Shown one piece after another: positions 35,900-45,433 of a stretch of DNA of 64,000 nt (position 1 is the first letter of the stretch; each line of letters starts with the position of its first letter). Where the stretch lies: assembly GCA_947493695.1 (NCBI GenBank), contig CANLSF010000004.1:62001-126000 (forward strand). Direction: 5' to 3'. Made by a program: the position numbers and the translations under genes. The stretch is from an uncultured Kiloniellaceae bacterium. GTDB taxonomy: Bacteria > Pseudomonadota > Alphaproteobacteria > Kiloniellales > Kiloniellaceae. The notes beneath the pieces are model-generated. The model did not search any database. It was not told the DNA's origin and saw only the letters and a program-made list of their open reading frames with translations.

Positions 35900-36728
35900 G
35901 CGCTTGACCTGGCCGACCCTGAAGCTCCGGGTCAGACTGCCGGTTTTTAAAGCTCGACCAATGCCTGCGTAACGTTGTTCCAGACAGTATGCCAAGATGA
36001 TAACCATCAATTTGGTATGCTGAGCAGTCCTCTTGGCTGTTGAATACATTAAAGCACCAACGAATATTAATTGTTCGTAACTAAAAGCATTAACCTTGAT
36101 GCTTAAGCTTTCACGTGGCTGGCCGAGAGGGCAGCGGGTGCCGGCTGCGTTGCGTTCTCTTGAAGGAGAACCCCGGTAAACCGGCATTTATGCAGCGGAA
36201 GCGCCCTTTTTTACACTCAAAAAAATCACCTTTTTGGCCTTGGTCTTAGCTCTAATTGTAGGAAATTGTTTAAAAGAGTTGAATATTTTCGTAACAGAGA
36301 TTATGTTCCCGTTGCTGCGGCGCACAACGTCTATAACTTGAGCGCCCGGTGGACCGAAAGCGGTAACAGCTCTGGTCACATCCGTTACAGCGAGCAGAAC
36401 AGCTCCCAAGCGCACCACAAGTGCGTGGTCGGAGCCTTTTCTGTCCACGCAGGCATAGGACCGGTTTTAAAATACACGGCTCAGGTACGTGTGGTTTTAC
36501 ACCAAAGACCGGCTGAAATGTGAAGCATGATGGACGTGTACAGGTATCGTTTGAGGTTTTTGGCGTTTGAGTGAGATCGAAGCAACTGGTTGTGAAGCCA
36601 ATGGTTTGACTGCGCTCTTAAGTCACAGCATAGGTCACTGTCATCGTGTGTCCTGATCAAAGTATGATGCAGGCACATCGAAGATGAATGCTAGCAAGCT
36701 TCGAAGAAGTGTCTGGTTGGAGGAAAGA
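35900..36728. other. Gene-poor interval
   Basis: 829 bp with no convincing gene. Short open frames on either strand (for example minus 36188-36448 and minus 35888-36187) have no ribosome site or recognisable domain. A weak hairpin GACCC/GGGTC at 35915-35933 followed by a T5 run near 35944 may end the exported-protein transcript. Bases about 36200-36300 are AT-rich with A/T runs. Confidence 0.6.
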
Positions 36729-36893
36729 ATGAGCGATCAGTCCAATACCAAGCCCGAGTCGGATCGCGTCTACGAGAAAAAGACGCGCAGCTGCCTCAAG
36801 TGCCGGGAAAAGTTTCCCAGCGAATGGCCCGGCGAGCGGATTTGCAAGACCTGCAAGTCTTCAACCGCTTGGCGCGAGGGAATTGCCGCCTAA
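36729..36893 (+). CDS. Mini zinc-ribbon protein
   Basis: 54 residues from ATG 36729, which has GGAGG five nt upstream (TTGGAGGAAAGA). C22-x2-C25 and C39-x2-C42 form a compact zinc-ribbon (CLKCREKF ... ICKTCK); the rest is acidic or basic linker. Small proteins with this layout occur across alphaproteobacteria; function unknown to me. A longer in-frame start at 36684 is less likely because the Shine-Dalgarno favours 36729. Followed by a polyT tract and a strong hairpin. Confidence 0.8.
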   Translation: MSDQSNTKPESDRVYEKKTRSCLKCREKFPSEWPGERICKTCKSSTAWREGIAA

Positions 36894-36956
36894 GGTTTGG
36901 TTTGCCGGTTACAAAGCCGGTGTAACGGGTGTCTTGTTTTTTTTAGATGCCGCGTG

Positions 36957-37010
36957 AAACACGAACGCCACCGCAGTCTAATGATCGCGGTGGCGTTCGT
37001 GTTTTTACGT
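36957..37010. terminator. Strong bidirectional terminator hairpin
   Basis: A perfect 18-bp stem (arms 36957-36974 and 36987-37004, centred on CGAACGCCACCGC / GCGGTGGCGTTCG) encloses a 12-nt loop and ends in T5 on the plus strand and a short T-run on the minus strand. It lies 63 bp after the mini zinc-ribbon gene; an extra T8 tract at 36937-36944 may also act. Confidence 0.88.
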
Positions 37011-37557
37011 AGTGGAGACTGAGCCCCAAAGGCTGGGCGCCCAGGATGCCATGTCCAAACGTGCGACCCAGTCGGCCTGATCGCCAGGTTTTAGGTTCTG
37101 GTTTCTCGCTGCGCAAAGATCCAGTCGTCAGTGATATTCGCCTGATCTCTCGTGCTGATTAAGGCATTCGGGCGTTGGGAAGACGGTGTGGTTACTGCCC
37201 GTCCTGTTGGTCCGTTGTCCCAAGCTTTCATATCAGGTGACTATCGATCAGCAATCGGCGCGTGAGGGCTGAGCACTTCGGGTGTCGGTCCTTGATTCCG
37301 GTTAGGTTGTCTATACAGCTTTAGCCTGAAAGTCTTCGAAAAAAAATCTGAAAAAGTAAATTAAGCGGTGTTCCGCGCGAGTCTTATTGTAATAGACTGT
37401 TGGCCCACAAATAAGCCGCTAAGAAATTGACTTTGTGAGATTCATCCATCGGCGTGTGCGGTCGTGATGCGAAAATCGGCAAGGCAATCACACAAACGCG
37501 GGGAATAATATTGGCGCTGATGCGGTAAGTATCAGCGCGTTAGAAAATGGGGATGCA
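37011..37557. other. Gene-poor interval before the PEP-CTERM esterase
   Basis: 547 bp with no supported gene. The minus strand from about 37125 to 37013 has a short stop-closed frame with protein-like composition (QNLKPGDQADWVARLD) but no start codon, possibly a decayed end of a gene. The AT-rich part at 37330-37440 likely holds the promoter of the esterase gene. Confidence 0.5.
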
Positions 37558-38592
37558 ATGCGATACCTGTGCCTTTTGCGAGGAGTTTCGGCGACTCTTT
37601 TCACCCTACTTGTGGCTGCTGCGCCGGCACGTTCGGCCACGATCGACTACTCCCAGATTTTTGTTTTCGGCGACAGTCTGTCGGATTCGGGCAACGTTCG
37701 GAACCTTACCGGTGGTAGTTTCCCGCCGGCACCTGCCTACTATAACGGTCGCTTTTCGAACGGGCCGAACTGGATAGACCGTTTCAGCGATTCTCTGGGA
37801 CTGAATCCGGTTCTCAGCACTGAATTGGGGGCTGTTCCGCCATTGCCTTCAGATGGCATCAACTTTGCCCTTGGCGGTGCGACGAGTGGTTCCGGCACGG
37901 TTGCTCATCTGGCGACAGGCGTACCCGCTCTTTCCACTCTTCCGGGCCTTTCACAGCAAATCAGTACCTTTCAGGCCCTTTACAGCGGACCGGCCGCGCC
38001 TGACCCCAATGCGCTCTTTGTGCTCTGGGTCGGCGGCAATGACTACCTCTTCAACGTCAACGATCCTGCGACTGTGTTGAACAATATCGGCGCGGCCATC
38101 AACAGCCTGAGCAGTCTGGGGGCGGAGAACTTCCTGATCGCCAATCTGCCGGATCTGGGCGAAACGCCCTTTGCGGATATCAATGGCGGTCAGCCAGTGG
38201 CGGATGCCCTGAATGCCGCTACTCAGGCTCACAATGCGGGTCTGGAAGCACTGCTGGCGGGGCTGGATATCAATTATTCTCTGTTGGATATCAACGCGCT
38301 CTTCAAAGAGGCTTTGGCTGATCCGGCCGCGTTCGACTTTACCAATGTTGAGGATGCTTTTTTGCTGGATTGCATCCAGGGCGGTATTTGTCCGCCAGGC
38401 GTTACGCCCAGCGATTATCTCTACTGGGATGAAATTCATCCTTCGACAGATTCGCACGGCTTCATTGCGGCGGCCGCTTTGGACCTGATCGACGTGCCGG
38501 AGCCTTCGACTCTGCTTCTCATGTCCGTTGGGTTGCTAGGCCTCGGTTTCACGGCACGGCGGCGGACCCGGCAGGCGGCGGCGGGAGCCTAA
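37558..38592 (+). CDS. Secreted SGNH/GDSL esterase with PEP-CTERM sorting signal
   Basis: 344 residues. Signal peptide ends near APARS. The SGNH blocks are complete: block I FGDSLSDSGN with the nucleophile S40, the Gly block (NFALGGATSGS), block III VGGNDY and block V DEIHPSTDSHG. The C-terminus is a PEP-CTERM signal: VPEPSTLLLMSVGLLGLGFTARRRTRQ, comprising the PEP motif, a membrane helix and an Arg-rich tail; this is normally cleaved by exosortase. Likely an outer-surface lipase/esterase linked to extracellular polysaccharide. No exosortase gene is in the window. GGGG lies eight nt before ATG 37558. Confidence 0.93.
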   Translation: MRYLCLLRGVSATLFTLLVAAAPARSATIDYSQIFVFGDSLSDSGNVRNLTGGSFPPAPAYYNGRFSNGPNWIDRFSDSLGLNPVLSTELGAVPPLPSDGINFALGGATSGSGTVAHLATGVPALSTLPGLSQQISTFQALYSGPAAPDPNALFVLWVGGNDYLFNVNDPATVLNNIGAAINSLSSLGAENFLIANLPDLGETPFADINGGQPVADALNAATQAHNAGLEALLAGLDINYSLLDINALFKEALADPAAFDFTNVEDAFLLDCIQGGICPPGVTPSDYLYWDEIHPSTDSHGFIAAAALDLIDVPEPSTLLLMSVGLLGLGFTARRRTRQAAAGA

Positions 38593-38643
38593 TGCTATTG
38601 ATCCACCGAATTTCGGTGGGATAAGAGCTAAGTTTTATCAATG

Positions 38644-38680
38644 AGAGCGGTTCACTGGTTTCAGAGTGAGCCGCTCTTTT
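38644..38680 (+). terminator. Intrinsic terminator after the esterase gene
   Basis: A 13-bp stem (AGAGCGGTTCACT / AGTGAGCCGCTCT, one G-U pair) with an 8-nt loop is followed by TTTT. A smaller hairpin (CCACCG / CGGTGG) lies between it and the gene stop at 38592. Confidence 0.85.
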
Positions 38681-38984
38681 CATTGCGGATACCGCTGATC
38701 ATGACTTTTACGCCTTCCGGGCTCGGTGTATCGGAGTGATTCAAAGCGGATCAGAGATGACGATCGCAGAATACAACGCGATTCATGGGGGCCTGTGTAA
38801 ACAAATGGGGTAATTATACTCGGCTGATCGCGACCACTACAGGTTTCAATTTTCTTGAATTGAAAGCAAACTTTAACACCTGATCGTGGATAGTTCGCCC
38901 GCGGTATCTTGCTGGGGAGAAGCGGAAATTTCAGGTCGACCGCGGTGTTTCGACCCGTAGCGTTGTTTCGGCGGAGTGCTCAAT
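38681..38984. other. Interval between terminator and HPt gene
   Basis: 304 bp without a gene. It should contain the promoter of the HPt gene; a GGAG ribosome site is at about 38973-38976. I see no further clear element. Confidence 0.5.
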
Positions 38985-39350
38985 ATGGATCGTGATGTCG
39001 CTGCGCTGGAGGCGCAGATTCAAGCCAAACTGCGGGACTCCTTTCTGGTGTCAGCGCAGGAGCGTGTCGATTTCTCAGTTGATGCCTTTGATCGCTTTAT
39101 TGCGGAACGCGGCGAGGACGCTCTCGAGGCCATGTCGCGGGCGATACATGATCTCAAAGGCATGGGCGATTCCTTCGGTTTCCCCTCCATCACTATGATT
39201 GCCCTGCGGGTCGAAGAGGTCGTGAGACTGTCACCGCCGGAGGAGCCCGGCCCCATTCAGGGCCTGCGTCACTGTTTTGATCTCATGAATGATATTCTGG
39301 CTGAAGGAAGTGATCCGGGGGTTGAGGCGACGGCGCAAGAGCTGGGGTAA
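38985..39350 (+). CDS. Orphan histidine phosphotransfer (HPt) protein
   Basis: 121 residues from ATG 38985 with GGAG eight nt upstream. The HPt signature AIHDLKGMGDSFGFPSI has the phospho-accepting His at residue 55; the rest is helical as in four-helix HPt bundles. No kinase or response regulator lies next to it, so its partners must be encoded elsewhere. It converges with glnA across a shared terminator. Confidence 0.8.
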   Translation: MDRDVAALEAQIQAKLRDSFLVSAQERVDFSVDAFDRFIAERGEDALEAMSRAIHDLKGMGDSFGFPSITMIALRVEEVVRLSPPEEPGPIQGLRHCFDLMNDILAEGSDPGVEATAQELG

Positions 39351-39385
39351 GCTGAGCCGGCGCCGTTCTTTTCTGAATGCAAAAG

Positions 39386-39415
39386 AAAAAGCCGAGGCAA
39401 CAGCCCCGGCTTTTT
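39386..39415. terminator. Bidirectional terminator between HPt gene and glnA
   Basis: AAAAAGCCG...CGGCTTTTT stem of about 13 bp with one mismatch and a 4-5-nt loop; A- and T-runs at both ends let it stop both convergent genes. Confidence 0.88.
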
Positions 39416-39467
39416 AGTCTTTAGACCGGACTCTCATCTGGTGAAAGCCCGGTCGTTCGCGCGGTAA

Positions 39468-40877
39468 TTAAACCGAGTAGTACATTTCGAACTCGACCGG
39501 GTGCGGCATGTGCTCGAATTTGTAGACCTCTTCCCACTTGAGCTCGGCATAGGCCGCGATCTGATCTTTCGAGAAGACGTCACCGGCCAGCAGGAAGTCG
39601 TGATCGGCTTCCAGAGCTTCCAGCGCTTCGCGCAGGGAACCGCAGACGGTCGGGACTTCGGCAAGCTCTTCAGGCGGCAGATCGTAGAGATCCTTGTCCA
39701 TAGCTTCGCCCGGGTGGATCTTGTTCTTGATGCCGTCCAGGCCGGCCATAAGCATGGCGGAGAAGGCCAGGTATGGGTTCGCGGTCGGATCCGGGAAACG
39801 AACTTCGACGCGTTTGGCTGCTGGTGCTGCACCGTAAGGGATACGGCAGGAAGCCGAACGGTTACGAGCGGAGTATGCCAGCAGGACCGGAGCCTCGAAG
39901 CCTGGGATCAGGCGCTTAAAGCTGTTGGTCGAAGGGTTGGTGAAGGCATTGAGCGCCTTGGCATGTTTGATGATGCCACCGATGTAGTAGAGGCAGGTCT
40001 CTGAAAGACCGGCATAGCCGTCACCGGCAAAGGTTGGCTTGCCTTCTTTCCAGATGGACTGGTGAGTGTGCATGCCAGAGCCGTTATCGCCTGCAACCGG
40101 CTTCGGCATGAAGGTCGCCGTTTTGCCATAGCTGTGGGCAACGTTGTGAACCACATACTTGTAGATCTGCAGTTCGTCGGCGGCGGAGACCAGTGTGTTG
40201 AACTTGACGCCGAGCTCGTGCTGGGACGGTGCGACCTCATGGTGGTGCTTCTCAACGGTGACGCCCATTTCGGACATGACCGTGACCATTTCTGCACGCA
40301 GATCGGTCGAGGAATCCACGGGAGGTACCGGGAAGTAACCGCCCTTGATGCCGGGCCGGTGCCCCATGTTGCCGCCGTCGATGTGCTCGCCGGTCATGTA
40401 AGGGCCTTCCTCGGAATCGAAGGAGAAGAAGGTCTCGTGTGACTCCGTGGCGTAGCGCACGTTGTCGAATACGAAGAACTCGGCTTCCGGGCCGAAGTAG
40501 GCGGTATCGCCGATGCCGGAGGACTGAACGTAAGCCTCTGCGCGCACGGCTGTGGAGCGCGGATCGCGGCTGTAGAGCTCACCGGTCGAAGGCTCGACGA
40601 TGTTGCAGAAGAGGATCAGCTGCGGCTGTGCAGCGAAGGGATCCATAACGGCGCTCGAAAGATCCGGCTTCAGGATCATGTCGGATTCGTTGATGGCTTT
40701 CCAGCCGGCGATCGACGAGCCGTCGAACATAATGCCGTCGACCAGTTCGTCTTCGCCAACAGCTTCATGATACATGGCCAGGTGCTGCCACTTTCCGCGG
40801 GGATCCGTGAAGCGGTAGTCGATGTACTTAACATCGTTTTCTTTGATCATTTCGAGGATTGTTTTCGGGTCAGACAT
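39468..40877 (-). CDS. glnA: Glutamine synthetase, type I
   Basis: 469 residues from ATG 40877; a GTG two codons upstream is also possible. GlnA forms dodecamers and makes glutamine from glutamate and ammonia. Landmarks: [37 protein letters not shown], and the adenylylation loop [11 protein letters not shown] with the target Tyr near 397, so GlnE control is expected. It follows glnB by 122 bp on the same strand. A small hairpin AGAAAC/GTTTCT at 40926-40940 lies between them. It should be transcribed with glnB from the sigma-54 promoter and perhaps also by itself. Confidence 0.98.
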   Translation of the reverse strand: MSDPKTILEMIKENDVKYIDYRFTDPRGKWQHLAMYHEAVGEDELVDGIMFDGSSIAGWKAINESDMILKPDLSSAVMDPFAAQPQLILFCNIVEPSTGELYSRDPRSTAVRAEAYVQSSGIGDTAYFGPEAEFFVFDNVRYATESHETFFSFDSEEGPYMTGEHIDGGNMGHRPGIKGGYFPVPPVDSSTDLRAEMVTVMSEMGVTVEKHHHEVAPSQHELGVKFNTLVSAADELQIYKYVVHNVAHSYGKTATFMPKPVAGDNGSGMHTHQSIWKEGKPTFAGDGYAGLSETCLYYIGGIIKHAKALNAFTNPSTNSFKRLIPGFEAPVLLAYSARNRSASCRIPYGAAPAAKRVEVRFPDPTANPYLAFSAMLMAGLDGIKNKIHPGEAMDKDLYDLPPEELAEVPTVCGSLREALEALEADHDFLLAGDVFSKDQIAAYAELKWEEVYKFEHMPHPVEFEMYYSV

Positions 40878-40999
40878 GCTCACGATTCCCGTGTGGTTGT
40901 TGTTGTTGATAAGAATTCTAGATGCAGAAACTGGGTTTCTACGATTACGCCCTGTATGTCCAGGATGGAGAGCTCATCGCCCTTCCATCGTAATTCACG

Positions 41000-41344
<345 letters not shown>

Positions 41345-41398
41345 TTACAGGCCTTTCGCTGATTTGCCGGATCTCTTAAGAAAACCTTAAGCCCGCAC

Positions 41399-41416
41399 TA
41401 GCACACCGCGTGCCAA
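41399..41416 (-). promoter_or_regulatory. Sigma-54 promoter of glnB-glnA
   Basis: On the minus strand the sequence reads TTGGCACG-CGGTG-TGCTA: the GG of the -24 box and GC of the -12 box are 10 nt apart as required, and only one base of the TTGCW box differs. It lies about 61 bp upstream of the glnB start. A possible NtrC half-palindrome (GCAC-N7-GCGC on minus strand) is at 41534-41548. Confidence 0.75.
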
Positions 41417-41594
41417 CTTTGCAGGAGTGGGTGATATGACGGGATTGCTTGTCGGAATCAGAAATTCTCTCGGCATTCTTGCGCCAGGATGCACAAAAAA
41501 CAAACACGAAGATCAAAAAATAGGCAAAATTACGCGCATTTTCTGTGCAGTTGATCAGCGAGCCTTTGTTTTTCTTTCTCGATGAGCGGCGATA

Positions 41595-42788
41595 TCAGAG
41601 GTTCGTTTGGAGCCAGTTCTCCATACGTGCCAGGGCTTCAAGGATGTTCTCGGTCGAGTTCGCGTAGGAGAGCCGGAGATAACCTTCGCCATGCTGGCCG
41701 AAGCTGGTTCCTGCAATGGCCGCGACCCCTGCGTTTTCCAATAGGGCAGTCTCCAGTTCCTTGGCGGACTTTCCGGTCTCCTGAATATTCGGGAAGGCAT
41801 AGAAGGCACCGCCCGGTTCAATGCAGGAAATCTTTGGCAGCTTGTTCAGGCCTTCGACAACGACGCGCCGCCGGGCGTCGAAGGCAATCCGCATCTCGGT
41901 CACGGCATCCTGAGGGCCTTCGAGGGCCGCAATGCCGGCATACTGGGCCGAGGCGTTGACACAGGAGTGACTGTTGATCGCGAGGCGGGTGGCCAGATCG
42001 ACGAGCTTTGCCGGCCACACAGCGTAGCCCAGGCGCCAGCCGGTCATGGCGTAGGTTTTGCTCCAGCCGTCCAGCATGATCAGGCGGTCCCGGATTTCCG
42101 GGTAAGACAGCAGGCTGACATGCTCCCGGCCATCGTAGAGCAGCTGGCTGTAGATTTCGTCCGAGAGAATGGTCACCTGCGGATGCGCGGCCAGTCCTGC
42201 GACGAGGCGGTCCATTTCCGCTTTCGGTGTGACCCCGCCGGTCGGGTTTGCGGGACTGTTGAGAATCAGCAGTCGTGTCGCGGGCGTAATCCGCGAGAGG
42301 ACGTCGTCGGCGGAAAAGGAGAAGCCGTTCTTTTCCAGCAAAGGAATCGGGACCGCCTTTGCGCCGCTGAAGTTGATCGCCGATTCGTAGATCGGAAAAC
42401 CGGGATTGGGATACAGGATCTCGCTGCTCGAATCGCCGAACATCATGATGGCGAAGAACATGGTGACCTTGCCGCCGGGTACGACCACAACGTGACCGGG
42501 GTTGACCTGAACGCCCAGGCGGCGGTCGATGTCCGCCGCGACGGCTTCGCGCAGCTCTGGGATACCGTTCGCCGGTGTGTAGCCATGATGGCCATCGCGC
42601 AGGGCCTTGATAGCCGCTTCCACGATGTGATCGGGTGTCTGGAAGTCGGGCTGCCCGATACCCAGATTGATGACCGATTTACCGCCGGCCTCCAGAGCCT
42701 TGGCGCGCGCCAGCACCTCAAAGGCGCTCTCGGTGCCGAGCCTCTGCATAGCGGTGACGGGATTGGGGGCCGAAACGGGCGTGGACAT
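41595..42788 (-). CDS. PLP-dependent aspartate/alanine-type aminotransferase
   Basis: 397 residues from ATG 42788 with GGAG seven nt upstream. Fold-type I motifs: NLGIGQPDFQTP, NSPANPTGGV, SDEIYSQLLYDG, and the PLP-binding Lys in DGWSKTYAMTGWRLGY; C-terminal Arg in LRLSYANS. Likely an aspartate or similar class I aminotransferase; exact substrate unsure. It stands alone between glnB promoter region and tRNA-His. Confidence 0.92.
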   Translation of the reverse strand: MSTPVSAPNPVTAMQRLGTESAFEVLARAKALEAGGKSVINLGIGQPDFQTPDHIVEAAIKALRDGHHGYTPANGIPELREAVAADIDRRLGVQVNPGHVVVVPGGKVTMFFAIMMFGDSSSEILYPNPGFPIYESAINFSGAKAVPIPLLEKNGFSFSADDVLSRITPATRLLILNSPANPTGGVTPKAEMDRLVAGLAAHPQVTILSDEIYSQLLYDGREHVSLLSYPEIRDRLIMLDGWSKTYAMTGWRLGYAVWPAKLVDLATRLAINSHSCVNASAQYAGIAALEGPQDAVTEMRIAFDARRRVVVEGLNKLPKISCIEPGGAFYAFPNIQETGKSAKELETALLENAGVAAIAGTSFGQHGEGYLRLSYANSTENILEALARMENWLQTNL

Positions 42789-42961
42789 GACGTACTCCGT
42801 GATGACAGGAGGGGGCGGGGCTCTATGCAATTGCCGCGCAGACTACGACCCGAAGCTTATGCTCTACAAGTCTCACCATCGTGCTTGACGGCGTCCGGCT
42901 GCAGAGTATAAACAACGCCATCCTGAGACGAAGAGCTGGCTTTGGTCCGCTCCAGGTGATG

Positions 42962-43038
42962 GTGGCTGTAGCTCAGTTGGTTAGAGCGCCGGTTTGTGGT
43001 ACCGGAGGTCGCGGGTTCAAGTCCCGTTAGCCACCCCA
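42962..43038 (+). tRNA. tRNA-His (GTG)
   Basis: Complete cloverleaf: acceptor GTGGCTG/TAGCCAC, D arm with GTTGGTTAGA, anticodon loop TTGTGGT giving GTG, T arm with GTTCAAG, and encoded CCA end. The base before the acceptor (42961, G) can pair with C73 as the G-1 of tRNA-His. Confidence 0.97.
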
Positions 43039-43261
43039 ATATTTCCCCACATCAATCTGTCCCATCTCGACCCTGCGTCACCCGGTGCCGGGTGCAGTGC
43101 TGTCTGCCTGTTAACCAAACAACGCGTTGCTTGCCGGGTTCTTTACGGTTCGCTATCGTTTGCGCACCACCGCCGCTCCGAATGCTGAGGCGTCGGGAAC
43201 CAGCTTGCCCTCTAACGATCAGATTCGCTGTTTATCTGAGTCTGAACAAGGTTGTAACGCG

Positions 43262-44476
43262 ATGTACCCGGAACTCAGGCGTTTCATCTTTTCTGCTGTG
43301 ATCGTCCTGATGTCTTTGGCGGGCCTGCGCGTGGAGCCTCTATTTGCACAGGCGCCGAGCGTTGAAGACGGCCTGGCGGCCTATAAGGCGGGCCGCAATG
43401 CGGAAGCCGAAAGGATCTGGACACCACTTGCCGAGGCCGGGGACGCCGTGGCTCAGTACAGTCTGGGCAAGCTTTACGAGACCGGTGCCAATGGCACGCC
43501 GGACTTTGAAGCGGCCGCACGCTGGTACGCCCTGGCCGCCCAACAGGATATGGCTGCTGCGCAGAACAACCTCGGCCTGATGTATGCGCAGGGGCGCGGC
43601 GTGCCGCGGGATCCGGTGCGCGCCTCTCAGCTCTGGAGCCGGTCTGCAAACTCCAGCAATCCTATGGCGCAGTATAATCTCGGTCTGGCCTACTTCCGCG
43701 GTGACGGTGTCGGCCAGGATCAGGTGGAGGCGGCCGTCTGGTTTCACCTGGCAGCGGATGCGGGTGTCGGCGAGGCCCAGTTTGCGCTCGGGCAGATGCA
43801 CCGTCTGGGGCTGGCTTTGCCGCAGGATGACCGCCGGGCCCTGAGCTGGTATGAGCGGGCTGCAGGCAAGGGGCACAAGGATGCGCAGGTACAGGCCGCG
43901 CGCCTGAAGAAGCTCGGTGTCGTGGCGGCAAGCACACCCGACCCTGTCGAAGAAGCGGCCCGGCAGAAGCCTGCGGCGAAGCAGGCACAAACCGCGGCGC
44001 GTCCGGCTCAGGATGATCGCGGGACAAGCTTCGTAACCGGCGGCGTCGCTACTGCACCGGAAGTGAAAAGTTCGAATAAAGATGCAAAGAGCGGGGCAGA
44101 GGGCTTTCAGCTCGAGTCCCGATTGATCCAGCCGAAGCCAGGAAAACCTGCAGCGTCCGCGCCGTCGGAAGCGCGCGTTGCCAAGGCTCCGCCTGTGCCA
44201 CCGGCGTTAGACACGAGCAATGAGGCGGGGACCTTTTTATGGTTGCTGTCGGCATCCGATGAAAAAGAGGCATTGGATCTGATGCGCGAAGCAGAAACCG
44301 ATTACGCGTCGGTTCTGAATGATCAGGAACTGAGCCTTTTGTCCGATCGGGACACGTCGCGGCAGTCCTTTTACCGACTTGTCGTCGCTGCGTCGTCTGT
44401 CGCCGAGGCGAGTCGGATTTGCACCAGGATCCGCGAAATCAACGCGGAGGCATTTTGTGCAACGCTTGTGCGCTGA
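43262..44476 (+). CDS. Periplasmic Sel1-repeat protein with C-terminal SPOR-like region
   Basis: 404 residues from ATG 43262; the frame is open upstream to 43127. A signal peptide (FIFSAVIVLMSLAGLRVEPLFAQA) is followed by four or five Sel1/TPR-like repeats (GDAVAQYSLGKLYETG, DMAAAQNNLGLMYAQG, NPMAQYNLGLAYFRGDG, VGEAQFALGQMHRLG). A Pro/Ala/Lys linker leads to a C-terminal part (FYRLVVAASSVAEASRICTRIREINAEAFCATLV) that resembles a SPOR domain, which would bind septal peptidoglycan. Such proteins often serve envelope or division functions. Not an operon partner of neighbours. Confidence 0.85.
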   Translation: MYPELRRFIFSAVIVLMSLAGLRVEPLFAQAPSVEDGLAAYKAGRNAEAERIWTPLAEAGDAVAQYSLGKLYETGANGTPDFEAAARWYALAAQQDMAAAQNNLGLMYAQGRGVPRDPVRASQLWSRSANSSNPMAQYNLGLAYFRGDGVGQDQVEAAVWFHLAADAGVGEAQFALGQMHRLGLALPQDDRRALSWYERAAGKGHKDAQVQAARLKKLGVVAASTPDPVEEAARQKPAAKQAQTAARPAQDDRGTSFVTGGVATAPEVKSSNKDAKSGAEGFQLESRLIQPKPGKPAASAPSEARVAKAPPVPPALDTSNEAGTFLWLLSASDEKEALDLMREAETDYASVLNDQELSLLSDRDTSRQSFYRLVVAASSVAEASRICTRIREINAEAFCATLVR

Positions 44477-44610
44477 GACCTCTTGAGCAATCCGCTCTAA
44501 GTATATGACGTATCGGGATATTTACCTGTTCGCCAAACCGGTGCTATACGGTTCGGCCTGGAAAGGTTCGTGAGCTTTCAACGCAATGTGCCAGTGATCT
44601 TGAGGATAGA

Positions 44611-45381
44611 ATGAGCAGTCTTAAAGCAGATATTGAAGCAGGCGCCCCCCTCTACGGGTGTTGGGTGGAACTCTACTCCGCCTTTGCGACGGAGGTTATT
44701 GTCCAGGCCGGTTACGACTTTCTTCTGGTGGATCTGGAGCATGGGCCCGGATCGGTGATGGATGCGGCGCTTCAGCTTCAGGTCGCTGCGGGCAGCGGCT
44801 GCCATGGTGTTTGCCGGGTGCCCAAGAACGATGACAGCTGGATCAAACGGGTTCTCGATGTTGGCTTTCACGGGGTTATGGTTCCCGCGGTCGATAGTGT
44901 CGAAGACGCGCAACGTGCGGTTTCCTCATGTCGCTATCCGCCGGTCGGTAAACGCGGAATGGCGGCGGCCATCGTGCGGGCCTCTCGTTATGGTCGGGAT
45001 TGCTGGGACTATGTCGAGGCTGCGAACCGCGATGTTCTGGTGATCTGTCAGATCGAATCGGCGGCAGCGGTCGAGGCGGTTGAGGACATCGCACAGGTCG
45101 AGGGCGTGGACATGCTGTTCGTTGGACCGGCGGACCTGTCGTCGGATATGGGCTACGTCGGAGAGGTCGATCATCCCGAGGTGATGAAGGCGATCACACG
45201 TGTCGAGAAGGCGGCGAAATCGGCCGGTAAGCTACTTGGCGCTATTCCCACGCCAGGCAGAACGACAGAGGAACTGGTTCAGGCAGGCTACGACGTCATT
45301 GTACCCGGTGCTGATACAATTCTGCTTCGGGATGCAGCTGACGCTCAGGTCGCGAGTTTAAAATCTGGTGCAAAGTCCTGA
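44611..45381 (+). CDS. HpcH/HpaI-type aldolase
   Basis: 256 residues, class II pyruvate-type aldolase. Signature DLEHGPGS (41-48) with catalytic His 44, KRGMAAAIVRASRYG, metal-binding Glu in QIES and Asp in GPADLSSDMG. Relatives cleave 4-hydroxy-2-oxo acids (2-keto-3-deoxyglucarate, 4-hydroxy-2-oxoheptanedioate). GAGGAT lies upstream of ATG 44611. Natural substrate unknown. The next gene follows after about 50 bp. Confidence 0.92.
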   Translation: MSSLKADIEAGAPLYGCWVELYSAFATEVIVQAGYDFLLVDLEHGPGSVMDAALQLQVAAGSGCHGVCRVPKNDDSWIKRVLDVGFHGVMVPAVDSVEDAQRAVSSCRYPPVGKRGMAAAIVRASRYGRDCWDYVEAANRDVLVICQIESAAAVEAVEDIAQVEGVDMLFVGPADLSSDMGYVGEVDHPEVMKAITRVEKAAKSAGKLLGAIPTPGRTTEELVQAGYDVIVPGADTILLRDAADAQVASLKSGAKS

Positions 45382-45433
45382 TTTTTATATAATATTGCTT
45401 GGATAAACTGGGTTGTGCAGCCATGAGGCCAAG

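Noticed and set aside
36188-36448. 86-codon minus-strand frame in the gene-poor region
   Set aside because: No ribosome site or domain; the end runs through A/T tracts, which accounts for the Lys-rich tail.
37013-37125. Protein-like stretch on the minus strand (QNLKPGDQADWVARLD)
   Set aside because: Only about 38 codons between stops, no start codon; noted only as a possible decayed gene end.
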